DNA of 64,000 nt from CAXMRP01 sp965216515 (GCA_965216515.1 OZ244173.1:1984001-2048000), one strand, 5' to 3'; counted from the first letter of the stretch, positions 35,913 to 45,335 are shown. A program made the numbers and translations. Notes: generated from the sequence alone by a model not told the origin.

Positions 35913-37790
35913 ATGGCCAGGCAAAACGATAGTCCCAACGAACCGTTCAAACAGGCGGTCGTCGGTTGCATGCGCTCGGTCTCCGGCGACAGCGAGCTGG
36001 AGGTTGCATTTGCCGCCGACCGGCCCGGTCTTGCCGCACACAAGGCCCGCCTGCCCGAGCCGCCGCGGCGGCTGACCGCCGCCGACGTCGCCATTACCCG
36101 CGGCATCGGCGATTCCATCGCGCTTCGCATCGCCTGCCACAATGAAACGATTCACCGTCGTTATGCGCCGGTTGGCCAACAGGCCCGCGCCGTCTTCGAT
36201 ACGGTGGAGCAGGCCCGTTGTGACGCGGTCGGCGTTCGTCGCATGGAGGGGATGGCTGGAAATCTCCACGCCATGCTTGAAGACAAGTATCACCGCGGTG
36301 ACTATGCGGAGGTATCCGATCGCGCCGATGCGCCGATGGAGGACGCCGTTGCCCTGATGGTCCGCGAGCGGCTGACGGGACTGCCGCCGCCCCGGAGCGC
36401 CGCCAAAATCGTCGAATTGTGGCGCGATACCATCGAGCAAAAGGCCGGCGGCGAGCTCGACAGGCTTGTCGATTCCCTGAACGATCAGGAACCGTTCGCC
36501 GAAATCGTTCGCGACCTCCTGGTGTCGCTCGATATGGCCGATGAGTTGGGCCCGGATTCCGACACGGATGATGACGAGGACAGCGGCGACGACGCCGAAA
36601 ACGCCGCCGATCATGACGAAACCGCGCGCGGCGAAAGCGAGGACGAACAGGACGAGGCAGCACGCGACGCCGCCGAGTCGGACGCCATCGGCGACGAAGA
36701 CCAGGCCGCCGAACTGGACGATGCTGAAACCTCCGCGGACGATTTCCTGCAGGACGACAACGCCGACGCGGACCCCTCAAGCGACGCCCGCCGCCCGGAT
36801 TGGGACGGCCGCAACGAGCCCATCGCCGACTATCACATCTTCACCCAGCGCCACGATGAAACGGTGCACGCCGACGAACTGTGTCCGCCCGACGAACTCG
36901 ACCGCCTGCGCGGATTTCTCGACAAGCAGCTTGCCTCCCTGCACGGCGCCGTCGCCCGTCTGGCCAACCGGTTGCAGCGGCGATTGCTGGCCCAGCAAAG
37001 CCGCGCCTGGGATTTCGATCTGGAGGAGGGTGTTCTCGATCCGGCCCGTCTGACGCGGATCGTCGTCGATCCCTTCTCGCCGCTTTCCTTCAAGCAGGAG
37101 CGGGACACGGATTTTCGCGACACTGTCGTCACCTTGCTTCTCGACAATTCCGGTTCCATGCGCGGCCGTCCGATCACGGTTGCCGCAACATGCGCTGACA
37201 TTCTCGCCCGCACGCTGGAACGCTGCGGCGTCAAGGTCGAGATTCTCGGTTTCACGACCCGGGCCTGGAAGGGGGGACAGTCCCGAGAGGACTGGCTGCG
37301 CGCCGGCAAGCCGAAACAGCCCGGCCGCCTCAATGATCTGCGCCACATTGTCTACAAGGCCGCCGATGCGCCATGGCGGCGGGCCCGGCGCAATCTCGGC
37401 TTGATGATGCGTGAGGGCCTGCTGAAAGAGAATATCGACGGCGAGGCCCTGGAATGGGCCCATCGGCGCCTGCTGGCTCGGCCGGAACAGCGCCGGATCC
37501 TGATGGTGATATCCGACGGCGCGCCGGTCGATGATTCCACCCTGTCGGTCAATTCCGGCAGCTATCTGGAACGGCACCTTCGCCATGTCATCGACATGAT
37601 CGAAAACCGTTCGCCGGTACAATTGCTGGCAATCGGTATCGGCCACGACGTCACCCGCTACTATCGCCGGGCGGTGACAATCGTCGACGCCGAAGAGCTG
37701 GCCGGCGCCATGACCGAGAAGCTGGCCGAGCTCTTCGAGGAGGGCGGGCCGGAACGGCGCGGCAACGGACGCTCCCGCCGCGCCGCATGA
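35913..37790 (+). CDS. cobT: Cobaltochelatase subunit CobT
   Basis: 625 residues, typical for CobT. It joins CobS in a chaperone-like complex that delivers cobalt to CobN. The N-terminal region (about 1-210) is helical. A long acidic low-complexity linker (about 215-300, rich in D, E and A) is usual for the family. The C-terminal von Willebrand A domain has the MIDAS motif DNSGSM near residue 409 and DDSTLSVNSGSYLERH, and ISDGAPVDD near residue 528. Its last codon overlaps the start of the next gene by 4 bases. Confidence 0.95.
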   Translation: MARQNDSPNEPFKQAVVGCMRSVSGDSELEVAFAADRPGLAAHKARLPEPPRRLTAADVAITRGIGDSIALRIACHNETIHRRYAPVGQQARAVFDTVEQARCDAVGVRRMEGMAGNLHAMLEDKYHRGDYAEVSDRADAPMEDAVALMVRERLTGLPPPRSAAKIVELWRDTIEQKAGGELDRLVDSLNDQEPFAEIVRDLLVSLDMADELGPDSDTDDDEDSGDDAENAADHDETARGESEDEQDEAARDAAESDAIGDEDQAAELDDAETSADDFLQDDNADADPSSDARRPDWDGRNEPIADYHIFTQRHDETVHADELCPPDELDRLRGFLDKQLASLHGAVARLANRLQRRLLAQQSRAWDFDLEEGVLDPARLTRIVVDPFSPLSFKQERDTDFRDTVVTLLLDNSGSMRGRPITVAATCADILARTLERCGVKVEILGFTTRAWKGGQSREDWLRAGKPKQPGRLNDLRHIVYKAADAPWRRARRNLGLMMREGLLKENIDGEALEWAHRRLLARPEQRRILMVISDGAPVDDSTLSVNSGSYLERHLRHVIDMIENRSPVQLLAIGIGHDVTRYYRRAVTIVDAEELAGAMTEKLAELFEEGGPERRGNGRSRRAA

Positions 37791-38839
37791 TGGCGCTTCG
37801 CCGGCCGCCTGCCGTAACGGTGGCGGCGGCCGCCGGCCTGGTCCTGATCTTTGCGATTGCCGCCGCCGCGTCACTGCGCATCGCGTCCGGCAAGACTCCG
37901 TTCGAAATCCGTGCCCGAACGATCGACCGGTTTTCGCCGTTCAGCGATCAGACCCGGTTCGGCGCCCTGACATTCATCGGTGGCCTGGACCTTTATTCAT
38001 CCGATCCCCGATTCAGCGGCCTGTCCGGCATCGTGTTGAATGCCGACGGGCGCGCCGCGCGGATCGTCAGCGATCGCGGCCATCTGTTTGACGGCAGGCT
38101 GGACTACGGTGCCGACGGGCGTCCGAACGGTTTCGCCGTCAAAGGCCATACCGAATTGCGCGCCGATGCGTTTCAGGGCCTTGCGCGGCGCGAAGGTGAG
38201 GACGACATCACGCTCGATGCCGAGGATATCGCCGGCACCGGCGGTGAAATCCTGATCTCCGTGGAGCGGCGACCGGACGCGGCGGTAATCGGCATGATCC
38301 GAGGTGCCGGCGATGGACGAATTCGGACCACGCGCCGGATTCCGGTCCCGGCCGAAGCACTGGCGCTCGACTACAATCGCGGTATCGAGGCGATTGCCGT
38401 GGCGCCGGGCAGCAGCGGCCATGCCGGCAGGATCCTGGCGATCGCCGAGCGGCCATCGGGCGCCGAATATGTGTGGACCCCGGCCTGGTTTCTCGGCGGC
38501 AGCCGCTTCGAAATCCGCCGCCGCGGTTTTGATATCACCGCCGCACGGTTTTTGCCCGATGGTGATCTCGTCACACTGGAGCGGCGTTACACACCGGCCC
38601 GTGGCGTTGGCATGCGCCTGCGCAGATTTGCCGCCCATGACCTGATTGCCGGCGCCCGGCTGGATGGTGAAGTGCTGATCGAGGCCGGTATGGCCAGCCA
38701 GATCGACAATATGGAGGGACTGGCCGTTCACGTCGATCGCGGCCGGACAGTCCTGACCCTTGTCTCCGACAACAACGCCAACATCCTCCAGCGCACGCTG
38801 ATCCTGCAATTCGCCCTTGAACCGGCATCCGGCGGTTAG
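37787..38839 (+). CDS. Phytase-esterase-like exported protein
   Basis: 350 residues. Residues 1-32 contain a hydrophobic stretch (AVTVAAAAGLVLIFAIAAAAS) that serves as signal peptide or anchor. The rest resembles the esterase-like domain of bacterial phytases: FGALTFIGGLDLYSSDPRFSGLSGI-type start, VSDRGHLFDGRL, YNRGIEAIAVAP and QIDNMEGLAVHVDRGRT with LVSDNNANILQRTLILQF at the end. The function in this setting is unknown; there is no clear catalytic triad. The start lies within the cobT stop (ATGA), and cobS-cobT plus this gene is a recurrent alphaproteobacterial set. Confidence 0.82.
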   Translation: MMALRRPPAVTVAAAAGLVLIFAIAAAASLRIASGKTPFEIRARTIDRFSPFSDQTRFGALTFIGGLDLYSSDPRFSGLSGIVLNADGRAARIVSDRGHLFDGRLDYGADGRPNGFAVKGHTELRADAFQGLARREGEDDITLDAEDIAGTGGEILISVERRPDAAVIGMIRGAGDGRIRTTRRIPVPAEALALDYNRGIEAIAVAPGSSGHAGRILAIAERPSGAEYVWTPAWFLGGSRFEIRRRGFDITAARFLPDGDLVTLERRYTPARGVGMRLRRFAAHDLIAGARLDGEVLIEAGMASQIDNMEGLAVHVDRGRTVLTLVSDNNANILQRTLILQFALEPASGG

Positions 38840-38858
38840 CCAAATATCCGCATGTGCC

Positions 38859-39497
38859 CTAGGCGCCGCCGCGCAGGGCGGGCCGCGGTCCGACAAGTCG
38901 GAGCGCCAACCGGTAGGGAATGAGCGCGGCCGCCGCAACGGCGAGCTTCACCGCGAAATCCCCGAGCGCCCATGACACCCAGCGCGGCGCATCGCTGTTC
39001 ATCGCACCCAACAGGGGCGCGCTTTCGATCGCGAATGGATCGTTCGGCCCCAATGCGGAAAACGACGCGGCAAAGGCAAGCGAGAAAAACAACACCGTGT
39101 CGATCGCCGAGCCGAAAAAACTGGAGATTGCCGGCGCCCGCCACCACGCACCCGCCCGAAGCCGGTTGAAGATCGCCACATCCAGCATCTGGGCCACCAG
39201 GAACGCCGTCCCCGACGCAATCGCGATGCGCGGTGTTGCCAGCACGAAGGAAAGCGCAACCGCGATTGCAAATCCGACAACCACGACCCGCCTCGCGGCG
39301 GCGGGCCCAAGGCCGCGATTGGTAAGATCGGTGACCAGAAAGGCGAGCGGGTAGGTGAACGCCCCGTACGTCAGGAGATCGGCCAGCGGGACCGGCCCGA
39401 TGTTTCCACCGACCGGGAACTGGACCAGATAGTTGGACGCAAGCACCACCGCGGCCATGGCCGCGGCCGGCAGGACAGGCAATTGAAAGGAACGCAT
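38859..39497 (-). CDS. VUT family transporter (YhhQ-like, queuosine precursor)
   Basis: 212 residues from the ATG at 39497, which follows AGGA with a good 7-base gap. Six or so membrane segments are visible (AAAMAAVVLASNYLVQF, TYGAFTYPLAFLVTDL, AVALSFVLATP, FSLAFAASFSAL, and others). FLVTDLTNRGLGPAAARR, with the D-x-x-N-x-x-G stretch, and SSFFGSAIDTVLFF are characteristic of the vitamin uptake transporter (YhhQ/VUT) family. E. coli YhhQ imports queuosine precursors. Whether this protein has the same substrate is not shown. It is tail to tail with the esterase-like gene, 19 bases apart. Confidence 0.85.
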   Translation of the reverse strand: MRSFQLPVLPAAAMAAVVLASNYLVQFPVGGNIGPVPLADLLTYGAFTYPLAFLVTDLTNRGLGPAAARRVVVVGFAIAVALSFVLATPRIAIASGTAFLVAQMLDVAIFNRLRAGAWWRAPAISSFFGSAIDTVLFFSLAFAASFSALGPNDPFAIESAPLLGAMNSDAPRWVSWALGDFAVKLAVAAAALIPYRLALRLVGPRPALRGGA

Positions 39498-39566
39498 TTT
39501 TTTATCCTGGGTGATGGAACCAGCCATTATCGCCCTCGCCGCGGCAGGGACCGCCGCGCCAGCGAC

Positions 39567-39875
39567 CTATGCGGATGCCGTATCGCCGCTCGCCTCGGCG
39601 ATCTTGTCGCGGATGGACTTGCGCAGAATGCGCATTTTTGGCGACAGATCCGCATCCCGCGACTTCAGGAGATAGGCATCAAGCCCGCCGCGATGCTCGA
39701 CGCTGCGGAGCGCCGCCGCGCTGATGCGCATCCGAACCGGCCGGTCGAGCGCCTCGCTCATCAGCGACACATTGCACAGATTGGGCAAAAACCGGCGGCG
39801 GCTGCGATTGTTGGCATGGCTGACATTGTTGCCCGCCTGCACGCCTTTTCCGGTCAGTTCACAGCGCCTGGCCAT
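39567..39875 (-). CDS. rpmB: 50S ribosomal protein L28
   Basis: 102 residues from the ATG at 39875; four codons further up another ATG is in frame but not family-like. L28 is part of the large subunit. MARRCELTGKGVQAGNNVSHANNRSRRRFLPNLC has the classic start (ARRCELTGKG and NNVSHANNRTKRRF-type). The C-terminal extension (SIRDKIAEASGDTASA) is longer than in E. coli (78 residues) and normal for alphaproteobacteria, about 100 residues. Cys5 and Cys38 stand where zinc-type L28 keeps cysteines, but a full set is not seen. A strong promoter lies upstream. Confidence 0.96.
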   Translation of the reverse strand: MARRCELTGKGVQAGNNVSHANNRSRRRFLPNLCNVSLMSEALDRPVRMRISAAALRSVEHRGGLDAYLLKSRDADLSPKMRILRKSIRDKIAEASGDTASA

Positions 39876-40006
39876 GATTATCCTCACGCAAGTTCCAAAG
39901 GGTTTCGGATCGTTGCCGCTGACGCAACGGCCATCGCCATGCTTTCCGCCATCCGTTTCATACCGAAAGGCGTATCCGATATCCTGCCTGTTTCAGGAAG
40001 GCCATC

Positions 40007-40035
40007 CCTATACTTGCGCGTCTCATACCGGTCAA
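40007..40035 (-). promoter_or_regulatory. Strong sigma-70-type promoter of rpmB
   Basis: On the minus strand TTGACC is followed by 17 bases and TATAGG. The -35 agrees at 5 of 6 positions, the -10 at 4 of 6, and the spacing is ideal. The predicted start is near 40000, giving an untranslated leader of about 125 bases before rpmB. The leader could carry regulation, but I see no known ribosomal-protein binding fold. Confidence 0.65.
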
Positions 40036-40748
40036 GACGTATTGGCTTGCCCGACCGCCCTGTTCCGCGCGCCCCCGGCCGGGCAAGCGCGCAAACCGCA
40101 GCCAACGGTCGCCGCCGCGCTCCCGATGACCCGTTGCCGTCCGGATATGCGCCTACATGCAACAATCGTTAATCGGTCATCCGGACATTCACCCCGGTCG
40201 GCCATCCGGCGCCGCGGCCCGGTCCGCCATCCGGGGCCGCGGAAAGAGGCGCCAGCAGCTTCAAGAGGCGGCTGCCACACTGGATCAAATCCGGAACAGG
40301 GCCGAAAAGCCGATTCGTCGGCCGTTTGTTCGCCACACACCCCAATCGTCAACGCAAAGCAGTGGATTTGATCGCGCGTGTTTACCGCCTGGAAACCATA
40401 TTGTCCCGGCTTGACACGAAAGGATCAATCGACACGCCGGTTGGCAACGCAAAAACGATGATCCAAGATGGGCGATTGATCCGCGAACGCTGCAAAGCTA
40501 CCCTATCTGGTAGGGAACAGATCTGGAAACCTGATGAGTCAGCGATTCGGACGACATTTGTTCTTCCCTCGTTCCATTGATGAATGGAGAGAGTCCGAAT
40601 GTCCGACGCGGCCAGATTGGCGGCCCAGTTTGCCGGCATCAACCCGTGCCAGAATGTAACAGTTGATCGGAAGTAGCGTGGCAAAAGCAGGACGGGCATC
40701 ATAGGTTCCGTCCCCCGGCGGCATGCATCCCGTTTTTCAAGACAAATC
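40036..40748. other. Gene-free gap upstream of the helicase gene
   Basis: About 710 bases between the rpmB promoter and the helicase ATG, with no supported coding region on either strand. It contains a tandem 25-base repeat (entry below) and a short hairpin CCATT-GATG-AATGG near 40570. TTGACA at 40411 has no matching -10. I cannot place the helicase promoter. A short ORF (40326-40580) has neither family nor ribosome binding site. Confidence 0.45.
40194..40243. repeat. Tandem 25-base repeat, two copies
   Basis: Copy 1 at 40194-40218 and copy 2 at 40219-40243 agree at 22 of 25 positions. The core is CGGTCSGCCATCCGGSGCCG. A third, shorter relative (CGGTCATCCGG) stands about 20 bases upstream. 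Direct repeats of this kind in a noncoding gap can be protein-binding sites or REP-like debris; no further evidence is available. Confidence 0.6.
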
Positions 40749-43700
40749 ATGACCACACAAAAATCCCCCACCCCGACCGCTCGGCGAAATACACGCAATG
40801 TCACCGCCGTGCTTGGACCGACCAACACCGGCAAGACCCATCTGGCGATCGAGCGCATGCTGGGCCATGAGTCCGGTTTGATCGGCCTGCCTCTCCGGCT
40901 GCTCGCCCGCGAGGTCTACGGCCGGGTATGCGGGCGCGCCGGCACCGACAATGTCGCCCTCGTGACCGGCGAGGAAAAGATCGTCCCGGACAATCCGCGC
41001 TATTGGGTGGCGACCGTTGAGGCGATGCCCGCCGACCTCGATACCGCGTTCGTGGCCATTGACGAGGTGCAGCTCGCCGCTGACCTGGAGCGCGGTCATA
41101 TCTTCACCGAACGCCTTCTCAACCTGCGTGGCCAGCAGGAGACCCTTCTCCTGGGTGCCGACACCATGCGCGGCATCATCGAGAAGCTGCTGCCTGGCAT
41201 CCACGTCATCACGCGCCCGCGCATGTCCGTTCTCGCCTATTCGGGCCAGAAGAAGCTCACGCGTCTGCCGGAGCGGTCCGCCATCGTCACGTTCTCCGCC
41301 GACGATGTTTACGCCGTCGCCGAGCTGATCCGCCGCCAGAGGGGCGGGGCCGCGGTCGTTCTGGGGGCGCTTTCGCCGCGCACCCGCAACAAGCAGGTGG
41401 AGATCTACCAGGCCGGCGATGTCGACTTTCTCGTCGCCACCGATGCCATAGGCATGGGCCTCAATCTCGACGTCGACCATGTTGCCTTCGCCGGCAACCG
41501 CAAATTCGACGGCTATCAGCATCGGCCGCTGACCGCCGCGGAACTTGGACAGGTCGCCGGCCGGGCCGGACGGCACATGCGCGACGGAACCTTCGGCGTG
41601 ACCGGTCGTGCGGAACCGTTTCCCGATCCGCTTGTCGAGGCGCTGGAAACGCACCGCTTCGAACCCGTTAAGGTTCTCCAGTGGCGCAACGACGACCTGG
41701 ATTTCACAACGCTCGACGCCTTGCGCGACAGCCTCGAACGGCCGGCCGGCGAGACCGGGCTGACAAAGGCGCCGCCGGCCGCCGACCAGGTGGCCCTGGA
41801 GGTCCTTGCCGCCGATCCGGATATCCGCGACCGCATTTCAGGGCCTTCGGATGTGCGGACCCTCTGGGCCGTCTGCCGCATGCCGGACTACCGCAAGATC
41901 GCCCCCGCGCAGCATTCCCAGCTTGTCGGCAAATTGTTTGAATTCCTGACCGACCATGGTGCCATCCCCGACGATTGGATCGAATCGGAGATTCGCCACG
42001 CCAATCGCACCGATGGCGACATCGACACGCTTTCGCAGCGGGTGTCGCAGGTTCGCACCTGGACATTTGTCGCCAACCAGCCCGACTGGGTTGCCGATCC
42101 GCCTGCCTGGCAGGAACGCAGCCGCGAGGCTGAAGACGCCTTGTCGGATGCGCTTCACGAGCAACTGACGCAGCGGTTCGTCGACCGTAGGACATCGGTC
42201 CTGATGCGCCGACTGAAGGAGAACAACATGCTCGAGGCCGAAATCACGCCAGACGGTGACGTCCTAGTAGAAGGTCAGCACGTCGGGCTCCTCAAGGCCC
42301 TGCGCTTCACCGCGGATCCGCAAGCCGCCGGCGCCGAGGCCAAGACCGTTCGCAATGCCGCCATGAAAGTGCTGGCCAGCGCCCTGAGCGAACGTGCCGA
42401 TCAGCTCGGCCGCGCCGGGGATGACGAGATCCTGCTTTCAGCGGACGCGCATCTGCGCTGGAAGGGCGAGATCGTGGGGCGGCTGACCGCCGGCGACGAA
42501 ACCCTGCGTCCACGAGTTATCGTGCTGGCCGACGAACAGTTGGCAGGTGCGGCGCGCGAAACGGTGGCGCGACGCCTCGACGCCTGGATTGCCGGACATA
42601 TGGCGACCGTTCTGAAGCCACTGATTGATCTCGCCGGCGACAATGCCCTGGACGGCACCGCGCGCGGTCTCGCCTTCCGCCTGGTGGAAAACCTCGGCAT
42701 TCTGGACCGCCGCGACGTACTTGCAGACGTTCGCGCCCTCGATCAGACAAGTCGCGCCGGTCTGCGGCGTCATGGCGTACGTTTCGGGGCCTATCATATT
42801 TTCATCCCGGCCCTCCTGAAACCCGCGCCGAGCGGGTTGCTGGCGTTGCTGTGGGCCTTGAAACAGGGCGATCTGGAGGTCAGCGGCCTGGCCGAAATAC
42901 CGGCCATATCGGCATCCGGCCGGACTTCCGTCGATATCGATCCCGCATTTGACCAAGAGGTGTATCGGCGTTTCGGATACAGGATTTTCGGACGGCGGGC
43001 GGTCCGGATCGATATCCTGGAGCGTCTTGCCGACCTCATCCGGCCGGCCCTGTTCTGGCGTGAGCCGGACGTTTCCCGTCCGGCCCCGCGCGAAGGCGGC
43101 GAACAGGCGACCGGCATGGCCGACGAAAAACAGCCCGCGCCCGCTGCAGACGACGCCGATACCCCCGCGCCGGCGGTTGACGGCACCGATGCGCCCGGAC
43201 GGGACGGCGCCGCCGACGCCGCGGCCGCGCCGGATGGCGGGGAGCCGGTCCGGCCGGATGCGGAACCCGAGGAAACATCCGCCGCCGCGCCGCAGGCCGC
43301 GGAGCCCCAAACCGCCGCGTCGCCGGCAGCGTCATCACAACCGGACGCGCCGCAACGGCCCGATGGCGCTGTACCGGGCGGTGGATTTACGGTCACAACC
43401 GCCATGACATCGCTCCTCGGCGCGTCGGGTGAGGATTTCTCCATCATTCTGAAGGGCCTGGGCTATCGGGTGGAGCGGCGGAAACTGCCGGAGACCGATC
43501 CGTCTGAAAAGCCTGATCCGGTGGCGCCCGGCGGCGATGGTCCCGCGCCGGTAGCGCCCGAAACCGGTCCGGATCGGAAATCCGATGTCGCAGCCCCGCC
43601 TTCGGCAGCGGCCGGCCCGGCACCGCCGGAAGGATCGGCGACGGACGCACCGGACACAAGGGATACGCCTGAAACGACGGAAACGGGCGACGGGGAAATG

Positions 43701-44030
43701 CCGCCGTCGCAATCCGGGACCGCCGAAGACACCCAACCCGCATATCTGGAAGTCTGGCGGCCGGCGCGGCGTGCTCGTCCCCAGGGTGAGCAGCGGCCGG
43801 CAAAAACCGGTGACCCGCGCGCCCGTGGTCCGGCACGCACCAGGAAACGCAAGGCCGGCCAGACAGCCGGCAAGGCGGATCGGCGCCGCGGACCAAATCG
43901 TGATGGTGAATCGCGCAGCGATCGGCCAAGATCTGCCAAAGGCCGGACCAAAACGGACCGCATCGATCCCGACAGCCCGTTCGCTGCCCTTGCCGAACTG
44001 AAGAAGGATCTGGAAAAGACCGAACGGTAG
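40749..44030 (+). CDS. Suv3/MgpS-like superfamily 2 helicase with long C-terminal tail
   Basis: 1093 residues. The helicase core spans about 1-350: Walker A GPTNTGKTH at 23-31, DEVQ near residue 101 as motif II, and GQVAGRAGRHMR as motif VI. Its closest known relative by pattern is the mitochondrial RNA helicase Suv3, an alphaproteobacterial inheritance. A helical region follows to about 770. The tail (770-1093) is low complexity, rich in Pro, Ala, Asp and Glu, with conserved islands: MTSLLGASGEDFSIILKGLGYR near residue 888 (quoted in parts: TSLLGASGEDFS, LKGLGYR), then strongly basic KRKAGQTAGKADRRR-like stretches, and PFAALAELKKDLEKTE at the end. hslR follows after 54 bases, also an RNA-binding protein. 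Confidence 0.88.
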   Translation: MTTQKSPTPTARRNTRNVTAVLGPTNTGKTHLAIERMLGHESGLIGLPLRLLAREVYGRVCGRAGTDNVALVTGEEKIVPDNPRYWVATVEAMPADLDTAFVAIDEVQLAADLERGHIFTERLLNLRGQQETLLLGADTMRGIIEKLLPGIHVITRPRMSVLAYSGQKKLTRLPERSAIVTFSADDVYAVAELIRRQRGGAAVVLGALSPRTRNKQVEIYQAGDVDFLVATDAIGMGLNLDVDHVAFAGNRKFDGYQHRPLTAAELGQVAGRAGRHMRDGTFGVTGRAEPFPDPLVEALETHRFEPVKVLQWRNDDLDFTTLDALRDSLERPAGETGLTKAPPAADQVALEVLAADPDIRDRISGPSDVRTLWAVCRMPDYRKIAPAQHSQLVGKLFEFLTDHGAIPDDWIESEIRHANRTDGDIDTLSQRVSQVRTWTFVANQPDWVADPPAWQERSREAEDALSDALHEQLTQRFVDRRTSVLMRRLKENNMLEAEITPDGDVLVEGQHVGLLKALRFTADPQAAGAEAKTVRNAAMKVLASALSERADQLGRAGDDEILLSADAHLRWKGEIVGRLTAGDETLRPRVIVLADEQLAGAARETVARRLDAWIAGHMATVLKPLIDLAGDNALDGTARGLAFRLVENLGILDRRDVLADVRALDQTSRAGLRRHGVRFGAYHIFIPALLKPAPSGLLALLWALKQGDLEVSGLAEIPAISASGRTSVDIDPAFDQEVYRRFGYRIFGRRAVRIDILERLADLIRPALFWREPDVSRPAPREGGEQATGMADEKQPAPAADDADTPAPAVDGTDAPGRDGAADAAAAPDGGEPVRPDAEPEETSAAAPQAAEPQTAASPAASSQPDAPQRPDGAVPGGGFTVTTAMTSLLGASGEDFSIILKGLGYRVERRKLPETDPSEKPDPVAPGGDGPAPVAPETGPDRKSDVAAPPSAAAGPAPPEGSATDAPDTRDTPETTETGDGEMPPSQSGTAEDTQPAYLEVWRPARRARPQGEQRPAKTGDPRARGPARTRKRKAGQTAGKADRRRGPNRDGESRSDRPRSAKGRTKTDRIDPDSPFAALAELKKDLEKTER

Positions 44031-44084
44031 TCGGCGACATGATCACGCTCCAGACAGGCACCGGCGCATGACCGCCCCGCGATC

Positions 44085-44516
44085 ATGAAATCGGGCAATC
44101 CATTCGATTCCGCGACCGGCCGCGCCGCCGGCCAGCGCGTCGACAAATGGCTCTGGCATGCCCGCTTTGCCCGCACCCGCACCGCTGCCCAGGCACTGGC
44201 CCGGTCCGGTCATATCCGGCACAACCGGGTCAAGGTGACCTCGCCGAGCCGGGTCGTGCGGGCCGGCGACGTATTGACCATTGCCCTGGGACGCGGTGTC
44301 CGGGTTGTCGAGGTTCGTGGCTTCGCAAAGCGCCGCGGCGCCGCCGATATTGCGCGCACGCTGTATGTCGACCGGACCCCCGCACCGCTCGCCGGGCCGG
44401 TGCAGGAGGCACCGGCGGCTGGCGCCCGACCGCCTGCGCCGGTTGCCACTAAGCGGCCCGACAAGCGCGATCGCCGCCGCCTCGCCGCACTCAAACGATC
44501 ACCGGCAGATCGCTGA
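44085..44516 (+). CDS. hslR: S4-domain ribosome-associated heat-shock protein Hsp15-like
   Basis: 143 residues. The S4 RNA-binding domain covers about 15-75: RVDKWLWHARFARTRTAAQALAR and HIRHNRVKVTSPSRVVRAGDVLTI (quoted in parts: VDKWLWHARFARTRT, VKVTSPSRVVRAGD). E. coli Hsp15 (HslR) recycles free 50S subunits with nascent chains. The C-terminal tail is basic and Ala/Pro-rich and ends in KRDRRRLAALKRSPADR, similar to Hsp15. It follows the helicase and precedes fdxA, a conserved arrangement in Rhodospirillales. Confidence 0.9.
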   Translation: MKSGNPFDSATGRAAGQRVDKWLWHARFARTRTAAQALARSGHIRHNRVKVTSPSRVVRAGDVLTIALGRGVRVVEVRGFAKRRGAADIARTLYVDRTPAPLAGPVQEAPAAGARPPAPVATKRPDKRDRRRLAALKRSPADR

Positions 44517-44627
44517 GATCACCGATCTGGAACGATATTCCGGATCCGGCCCGGAACAGGACAATCCGCCGCTTGCGCGCACGCCAGAAACCGGCTAGCC
44601 CACGCCCGGAAATGGTCGGAGGGATGA

Positions 44628-44966
44628 ATGACTTACATCGTGACGGACAAGTGTATCCGGTGCAAATATATGGATTGCGTCGAAGTATGTCCGGTCGACT
44701 GTTTTTATGAAGGCGAGAACATGCTCGTCATTCATCCCGACGAATGCATCGACTGCGGTGTCTGCGAGCCGGAGTGTCCCATAGACGCCATTCGCCCCGA
44801 TACCGAGCCCGGTCTGGAACAGTGGCTCACCATCAACACGGAATATGCGGAGAAATGGCCCAACATCACAATCAAGCGCGATGCGCCTGAGGATGCGGCC
44901 AAGTTCGAGGACGAAGAAGGCAAGTTCGCGAAGTATTTCTCCCAGGAGCCCGGTGAGGGGGACTGA
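44628..44966 (+). CDS. fdxA: 7Fe ferredoxin FdxA
   Basis: 112 residues. The cysteine set fits Azotobacter ferredoxin I shifted by one: Cys9, Cys17 and Cys50 would hold the [3Fe-4S] cluster, and Cys21, Cys40, Cys43 and Cys46 the [4Fe-4S] cluster (CIRCKYMDCVEVCPVDC and CIDCGVCEPEC). Cys12 and Cys25 are extra. The tail WPNITIKRDAPEDAAKF is also typical. It is a small electron carrier. carD and rpoH follow, as in many alphaproteobacteria. Confidence 0.95.
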   Translation: MTYIVTDKCIRCKYMDCVEVCPVDCFYEGENMLVIHPDECIDCGVCEPECPIDAIRPDTEPGLEQWLTINTEYAEKWPNITIKRDAPEDAAKFEDEEGKFAKYFSQEPGEGD

Positions 44967-45335
44967 GACCAGCGTCTCGCGCCGGAAGAATTTCAACCCG
45001 TGCGTTTGCCCGGAATCCCGCGATTTCCGGTGGCATATAGTGTGCAGATGCGGCAAGCCATTGAAAAAGACCGCAAAATAAGCTATATGTGTGACTTCGG
45101 TGGAAGCAGCGGCGATTCTGGGTGAAATTGACAATCGGATCGGGATTGCCGTGCGGTATGCGGCCGGGTTTGGCAGAATCATCACCGCAGCTTTTGCAAA
45201 TCCAGGTGACGATCAGCACGATTGGATGTGATTCGGCAACGAACAGCCGGGATCAGATGCATCGTCGATGAGTCGTGCCGATGAGTGAAAACAGCAAACA
45301 AGGCGTGTTCGAGAGCGTCCGGGAGTAGTTGGAAT
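44967..45335. other. Gap between fdxA and carD
   Basis: About 370 bases. It holds the predicted carD promoter at 45061-45089 and an untranslated leader of about 240 bases. The region 45040-45095 is AT-richer than its surroundings. I see no ORF with support and no terminator with a T-run after fdxA. Confidence 0.45.
45061..45089 (+). promoter_or_regulatory. Sigma-70-type promoter of carD
   Basis: TTGAAA and TATATG are separated by exactly 17 bases. The -35 agrees at 5 of 6 positions and the -10 at 4 of 6. Predicted start near 45096. The leader of roughly 240 bases before the carD ATG is long for this genome. Confidence 0.6.

Noticed and set aside
40326..40580. 84-codon open frame in the gap upstream of the helicase
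   Set aside because: No ribosome binding site, no family and a composition like that of the noncoding gap.
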